Shown in pieces: positions 7,746 to 32,630 of a stretch of DNA of 32,630 bases; position 1 is the first letter of the stretch, and each line of letters opens with the position of its first letter. Source of the stretch: Pelargonium nanum. Lineage: Eukaryota; Streptophyta; Magnoliopsida; Geraniales; Geraniaceae. The DNA is taken from NCBI GenBank assembly GCA_036897485.1, contig JAYMTF010000624.1, forward strand, positions 1 through 32,630, given 5' to 3'. A program made the position numbers and the translations under genes. The notes under the pieces were generated by a model. It saw only the letters and a program-made list of their open reading frames with translations. It searched no databases and was not told where the DNA came from.

Positions 7746-10571
7746 TCACCAAAAATCCCCACAAGAACATATCCCATTCTCAAAGTGATGAAATCTGTTA
7801 GCATCCCTCACAATGAGTTTTCGTTCGAAGAATTTCGAAACTAGCTTACAAAAAGTATGGCAATCACCGCAAACCCGAAGGTTTTTTGTAATCCGAATAG
7901 GGGTTTCCTCGGGGGTTTCGAGCAGGCCATACGCGATGGCCAGCCTTTCACTATGTACATAGAGTATCCTGACTTTCTCTTCTTCCTCCAAATTGTGCAA
8001 AACGAACTTGGTTTGCGCTACATAACCTCCATCCTTCTCCAACTTGTCAATTACTTGCTCCAATTTTTGGTAAATCTTGCTAGATTCGGGATGAGATTTG
8101 TCTCTTGCCATGAACGTGTGAACCTTATTCCTAACCTCAATCCAGCTACATCCTGGACTCTTCTTCAACCCACTACCCCTCATTTTCATTCTCACTTCTT
8201 CAACATCTTTCCATCGTCCATTTGCAGCAAAGACATTAGACACTAGCACATAATGTCCCGGGTTCTCCGAATCCAATTCTACAAGCTTTTGTGCAGCAAT
8301 TTCGCCTATTTTTTCATTTGAGTGAACCCGACAAGCCCCAAGGAGAGCGCACCAGACTTCAGCAGTTGGATCAACCGGCATGCTTTTCACAAATTGGTAT
8401 GCCTCTTCTATGCGATTAGCACGTCCAAGAAGGTCAACAAGACAAGCATAGTGTTCTGGCCATGGCTCCAATTGATACACACATCTCATACTTTCCAAAA
8501 ACCTTATTCCTTCATCAATCAATCCTGAATGGCTGCATGCATTCAGAAGTGCCAAAAAAGTAACATGATCCGGAACAAGGTTTTCAAGCACCATTCTGTT
8601 AAATACATCGATGGCTTCCCTGCCACGACCATGCATTCCATTTGCATTGATCATTGTAGTCCAAAGACAGAGATCTTTGTTTCTAATACAATCAAATATC
8701 TTGTATACACTCTCTATTGTTCCACAGCGAGCATACATATCAAGAAGAGAGCTCCCAACGTACCCCTCAAAGACGAAACCCTTCCTAACTAGGAAGCCAT
8801 GAATTTCTTTTCCCTTCTTCAAAGCCGACAAACTAGCGACTGCTGAGAGTGTAGTCACTAGAGCTACAAAATCAGGCTCTATACCAGCTTCTTTCATTAA
8901 GCAACATAGCCGAAGAGCCTCATTCGCCATCCCGTTCTCCACATAACTAGATATCATGCTCGTCCACGACACAACATCTTTGAATTCGATCGATTCAAAC
9001 ACTCGAGCCGCATAATCTACATTACCACAGTCTCCATATACATCAACAAGTGAATTCTGTAGCATAAGATCATATAACCCTCTCCTCGTAATATAACCTT
9101 GAATTTGTTTTACATAGGATACAGATTTCAGCCCACTACAGATCGACAGCATGCTACCAATCATCATAGCATCAATGTATATGCCTCCAGTTTGCGCCTT
9201 CCTAAACAATTCTAAGGATTCAGCGTAACCATTGTTCTGAGCATAGCAAGCAATAATTGTTGTCCAAGAAATACAATCCTTTTCACGCATCCTTTCAAAA
9301 ACACTGCCCATGTAGTTTATGCAACAACACTTTGCATACATATCTATAAGAGTATTTCCTACCTGCAAATTAGAATCCAATCCAGTTTTTACGGCATAAG
9401 CATGTAATTCCATACCATTCAATAGATTTCCTAACCGACCGGATGCTGCCACAATGCTTGTTATTGAAACCTGGTCAGGCCTTTGACCAGCACCCTGCAT
9501 ATAATTGAAGAACTTCAAGGCTTTACCATACTGACCATTTTGGACAAATCCAGAGAGCATAGAATTCCACGATATAATATCTTTCTTATCCATATTACGA
9601 AAAAGTCTTGCAGCTTCATCCATATTACCACATCTCACATACATGGATACCAAAGCATTGGCCATATATGCATCAAAATCGTTACCAGTACTTTTCAACA
9701 TAGCAGCATGAATCTCCATACCCAATTTCCTGAAAGACGGATTGTCACAAGCTTGAAGAGCAGCAACATAAGTATACGAGTTCATAGCACAACCTGTTTT
9801 CTGCATATCTCTAAAGAGTCTCAATGCCTCTTGGGACCGACCCTTTGCAATACAAGCCGAAATGATCGAATTCCACGACACAACATCCCCTTTTACGATC
9901 ATACCATCAAACAACTGCCTCGCCTTGTCGAGATCTTCGCACTTTGCATACAAAGCCACAAGTGAATTCACAACAAACACTGTAGAAATGTATCCAGATT
10001 TGATCACAAAACCATGAACCTGAGCTCCAAACCGAACATCCCTTACAGCACCGCACGCCTTGAGCACACAAGGCAAAGTATAGGCATCAACAGAAACTCC
10101 CGAAACCCGCATATCCCTATACAGCTCAAGCGCTCCAAAATGCTCTCCATTCGTAACACAAGCACCAATCATCGCATTCCAAGTGAAAACACTTCTTTGA
10201 GGCATTTCGTCGAACACCTTCTCTGCATCCCACAGAGAACCGCACTTGCCGTACATGAACACAAGCTTAGTACTCAGAAACTCGGAATCACAAGCAACAT
10301 ACGATTTGATCAAGTGGGCATGGACTTGCTGGCCTTGAGACAGAGCTTTCTTGCTCGCGCAGAGCTCAAGAACCGGCCCATAAGCAGCACCGGGCTGCGA
10401 ATTTCGATCGGCGAAGATGGTGGCGAGCGATTCGAAAGCAAGTTTGAGACTTCCTCGCTTGCAAGCGTCTTTGAGAGACGAAGAGGCAGTGACGTGAAAT
10501 TGGGTCAGTCTGGGGATTTTGTTGAGCATGGAAGATGAAGGAACAGTAGTAGTAGTAGCAGTAGCAGCCAT
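7746..10571 (-). CDS. OTP86: PLS-class PPR-DYW chloroplast RNA-editing factor, OTP86-like
   Basis: This single-exon gene encodes 941 residues from the chosen ATG at 10571. An N-terminal region rich in T, S and A (MAATATTTTVPSSS) looks like a plastid transit peptide. A long run of PPR motifs of alternating P, L and S type follows (for example DVVSWNSIISACIAKG). The C-terminus carries E, E+ and DYW domains. The DYW deaminase signature is visible as HSE at 873-875 and CGDCH at 901-905, with CSCG near 935-938 and the ending DFW instead of DYW. By family knowledge PPRs read RNA and the DYW domain deaminates C to U. The sequence is closest in my memory to Arabidopsis OTP86, which edits plastid rps14. 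In-frame ATGs at 10589 and 10634 would add 6 or 21 residues. I preferred 10571 for its MA-type start and ATGGC context. Confidence 0.93.
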   Translation of the reverse strand: MAATATTTTVPSSSMLNKIPRLTQFHVTASSSLKDACKRGSLKLAFESLATIFADRNSQPGAAYGPVLELCASKKALSQGQQVHAHLIKSYVACDSEFLSTKLVFMYGKCGSLWDAEKVFDEMPQRSVFTWNAMIGACVTNGEHFGALELYRDMRVSGVSVDAYTLPCVLKACGAVRDVRFGAQVHGFVIKSGYISTVFVVNSLVALYAKCEDLDKARQLFDGMIVKGDVVSWNSIISACIAKGRSQEALRLFRDMQKTGCAMNSYTYVAALQACDNPSFRKLGMEIHAAMLKSTGNDFDAYMANALVSMYVRCGNMDEAARLFRNMDKKDIISWNSMLSGFVQNGQYGKALKFFNYMQGAGQRPDQVSITSIVAASGRLGNLLNGMELHAYAVKTGLDSNLQVGNTLIDMYAKCCCINYMGSVFERMREKDCISWTTIIACYAQNNGYAESLELFRKAQTGGIYIDAMMIGSMLSICSGLKSVSYVKQIQGYITRRGLYDLMLQNSLVDVYGDCGNVDYAARVFESIEFKDVVSWTSMISSYVENGMANEALRLCCLMKEAGIEPDFVALVTTLSAVASLSALKKGKEIHGFLVRKGFVFEGYVGSSLLDMYARCGTIESVYKIFDCIRNKDLCLWTTMINANGMHGRGREAIDVFNRMVLENLVPDHVTFLALLNACSHSGLIDEGIRFLESMRCVYQLEPWPEHYACLVDLLGRANRIEEAYQFVKSMPVDPTAEVWCALLGACRVHSNEKIGEIAAQKLVELDSENPGHYVLVSNVFAANGRWKDVEEVRMKMRGSGLKKSPGCSWIEVRNKVHTFMARDKSHPESSKIYQKLEQVIDKLEKDGGYVAQTKFVLHNLEEEEKVRILYVHSERLAIAYGLLETPEETPIRITKNLRVCGDCHTFCKLVSKFFERKLIVRDANRFHHFENGICSCGDFW

Positions 10572-10600
10572 TACATTTACAGTGTACATGCGAGAGAGAC

Positions 10601-10624
10601 GAGTCCGAGTCCGAATCCGAGTCC
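10601..10624. repeat. GAGTCC hexanucleotide repeat
   Basis: Four units of GAGTCC/GAATCC lie just upstream of the chosen PPR start. If the ATG at 10634 is used they encode an arginine/threonine-rich stretch (RTRIRTRTR). Otherwise they are 5' UTR. Confidence 0.75.
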
Positions 10625-10639
10625 GGTGGTGCATGTCAA

Positions 10640-11830
10640 GATTGTTTGTGGAAGAGACGACGAAAACGATTATCAAAGTTAAATTTCAGGAGATTTGAGG
10701 AATTGAACGTTGCTCGTCGCAGTCTCTTTGTTGCGTGATATGATGCGTTTTCTTCCCAAGATTCTAGCAAAACGGGTCGTGGGTCTAAAACGGGTCGGAC
10801 GAAAAACTCGTGTTTTGTATTTAATTGTTGTCGGTCTTAACTTGTCTCTTAAGTGGTGAACAATATTAGAATTGACAAAAAATAGCACGATGAAAACTTG
10901 TGCATCATCGAAGTGTAGGGTTGGATAGTAGGGATGGCAATTTCGTCTGAATGCGACGGTACATGAAATCCCGACCCAAAAATGTAGAAAACGGGAAATT
11001 TCATCAAGACTATCGTGTCTTGCCACTTAGTGCAAAATACTATGTTCGTAACAAACTTGCAAATGTGATAGCTTTTGCTTTAACCATAATGTAACTCATT
11101 TCAAGTGGATCACATTTTTGCAATAGTGTTGCCAAACAAGCTTCAAATATGGCCTGAACTGATAGACATGAACTTAACTGTAATGTATTTTGGCATTTCA
11201 AAGGAAAAAAGAGAAGGTAACAGTTCATTTTTGAGTAGAGATATTACAGAAAAGCCATTGAGTTCATTATAAACTAACAAGTTCAAAAGGATCTTCCAGA
11301 ACCAAAATGCAGAACCTCTGCCCATTTCTCTTACCAAAACAAAAAGAAATCATACACAGTGCAACCGGCAATTTAGCCCGAACCGGAAGGCACCCGAAAC
11401 CCGATCTGCATTTTGCCAGTTCAGGTCACAGAGAAAAGACCAGTTTAGGCTTTTCCAACCCGATCCTGGAAAAATCAGCCTGAACTCTAAACCCGAAATG
11501 CCAGCAAAAATTTGCATTCTTGCACTAACAGCAACAGTTCATGTCAATTTTAAACTACCAATACCTGTAAAAGGTCTCTTTCGTCTCTGCAAATACTTTC
11601 GGAAATCAACACAGAAGATCAAGAGTGAGACGATGCTAACAAATCGAACCTACACTTCACGAATCTACATTTCACAACACGATATGGGAAACGAGTGCAA
11701 GAGCCAGAAGCTGCACTATGCTAACAAGAACAAATTTTTTGAAAAAGAACCATCTTAAAATGAAATCACTCTGACCAATTTACTGTCCATGGACTTTTTT
11801 CCGAAAACTAACTGGACACTGTTCCACTAT
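10640..11830. other. Spacer between the PPR gene and the 3' end of the BEACH gene
   Basis: The part next to 10,640 should contain the PPR promoter, since that gene reads leftward. The word TAGGGATGGCAATTTCGTC near 10,928 and following CGGG/CCCGAC words resemble decayed DNA-transposon sequence common in plants. The same style appears at 11,360-11,500. I see no credible gene on either strand. Confidence 0.4.
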
Positions 11831-12248
11831 ACAACAACTCTATTACAAACTGTTAGTTACTTTCATCTCTATTTACATCAAAAATAACCTAATACGGTCC
11901 AACACCACCCCCAAAAACGTCTCTTCCCGACCATTCCCTCCAAAAGATACAACAGCACGGCTCATAAAAAAAATTCAATCAGACGCATGAGTCATGACTT
12001 GACCTTGTGCATATATTTTGGTACAACCTCGAGCTATATTGTAGGTTTATGGCATTTGTTAGAAGCATTACCTGTTTTAATCCCGGGCGAGCCCTGTTGT
12101 CTTGATTTGCTTTCTCGATGTTACACGACCCGTCCTCTCCTGGACAAGGATGGACTCGCCAAAACCCACAACATGGTTTCCACGATAAGTTAGTAAATGC
12201 ACTCGAGAGCTCAACTTAATGATGACAACCTTGTTTTTCTCCTAATAA
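11831..12248 (-). other. Probable 3' UTR of the SPIRRIG-like gene
   Basis: This follows the stop codon on the minus strand. On that strand it ends in T-rich sequence with a TTGATGTAAATAGAGATG stretch near 11,866-11,885, of the kind found near plant polyadenylation sites. No canonical AATAAA is clear, so the end is approximate. Confidence 0.3.
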
Positions 12249-32079
<19,831 letters not shown>

Positions 32080-32630
32080 CGTTTTCCCTCTGTTGGATCC
32101 CTGAAACATGCGTTCTTTCTCATCCGGCGATCAGCCGGCTCTCTCTCCTGCCCCTGGCACCAGATCCTGAACCTTCTAGAACAGCCAGGAAGGATCCAAC
32201 AATACCACCTCCAAAAATTTCAAAAAATCGAAAAATTCCACCGCTCTTCTCAATCTCTGTTCCGTATCAAACGATCCGATTCGTCGATCGAAGAATGAGC
32301 CACCGCAGAAAAATCCGTCGCGTTCGAGAATGTTCGAATCTCTCTTCTTCTTCTTCTTCGGTGATTCGTTTCAACGTGATGGTCTGCTAATCTGTTTCTG
32401 TATCATTTTCTTCAGCTCATTTTCTTTTCTTTTTCTTTTTTTGGAAATAAAATATTGATTTTAAATTTTTTTCTATAAAAAAAATAAAAATAAATTTTTT
32501 GAGAGCCCTAGGTTGCTAATTAAGCTCTCTCTCAAAATTTCCCTGAAAATTGCCTGTTTTTGGACGGCCACTCCGCGCCTTGTTCTTCGCTCCATTCTAT
32601 AGATCCTCATGTCTTTTTTCTGCCACGTCA
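32080..32630 (-). promoter_or_regulatory. 5' UTR and promoter region of the SPIRRIG-like gene
   Basis: This lies upstream of the SPI start on the minus strand. A GAA-rich run (complement of TTCTTCTTCTTCTTC near 32342-32358) and other purine-rich sequence fit a plant leader. The AT-rich stretch at 32440-32500 may be the core promoter, but no unambiguous TATA box or start site can be fixed. An in-frame ATG at 32109 lies ten codons upstream of the chosen start. The window ends before any neighbouring gene is visible. Confidence 0.35.

Noticed and set aside
9483-10538. Plus-strand reading frames of 160 and 174 codons opposite the PPR gene
   Set aside because: They are antisense shadows of a well-supported coding exon; their translations show no domain or sensible composition.
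10572-10676. Extended N-terminus of the PPR protein from 10676
   Set aside because: The first codon there is TTG, not ATG. The real choices are the ATGs at 10634, 10589 and 10571.
10679-11026. 115-codon minus-strand frame upstream of the PPR gene
   Set aside because: It has no recognisable domain, and its composition fits intergenic repeat sequence.

Overview
The window is plant nuclear DNA, most likely from a eudicot. The evidence is an AT-rich background, microsatellites, GT-AG introns, a plant-type DYW pentatricopeptide repeat (PPR) gene, microRNA167 hairpins and a full-length SPIRRIG-type BEACH gene. All recognised genes lie on the minus strand. The species cannot be named from the sequence alone.

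Positions 1-7,560 are gene-poor. They hold two MIR167 precursors about 2.5 kb apart (hairpins near 1,080-1,190 and 3,635-3,782). Both encode the same mature miR167, a negative regulator of ARF6/ARF8-type auxin response factors. The rest is degenerate retroelement sequence (an RNase H-like relic; a 56-bp LTR-like piece with a primer-binding site and a 50-bp tandem duplication), AT microsatellites and unclassified repeats.

Positions 7,746-10,571 hold an intronless PLS-class PPR-DYW gene most like OTP86, a chloroplast RNA-editing factor. From memory, Arabidopsis OTP86 (At3g63370) neighbours MIR167b (At3g63375), so the MIR167-OTP86 linkage seems conserved. A cryptic in-frame exon may lie just past the stop codon.

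Positions 12,249-32,079 hold one very large gene. I reconstructed 19 coding exons by hand, with 18 GT-AG introns and continuous phase, giving 3,582 codons plus a stop. The product is a class A BEACH protein (SPIRRIG/LYST-like) with armadillo-like, ConA-like, PH-BEACH, BEACH and WD40 regions. Its introns carry a mobile-element collection: a tRNA-like SINE with target-site duplication in intron 1; a LINE relic in intron 8 interrupted by a 225-bp miniature LTR retrotransposon with 71-bp LTRs and a perfect 5-bp target-site duplication; and a candidate Helitron in intron 12.

The genes do not form one pathway. The window links an auxin-response microRNA pair, a plastid RNA editor and an endomembrane-trafficking protein. 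The most unusual features are the tandem MIR167 pair with a duplicated star arm and the nested miniature retrotransposon. Gene and exon calls rest on remembered homologs and splice logic; nothing was searched computationally.
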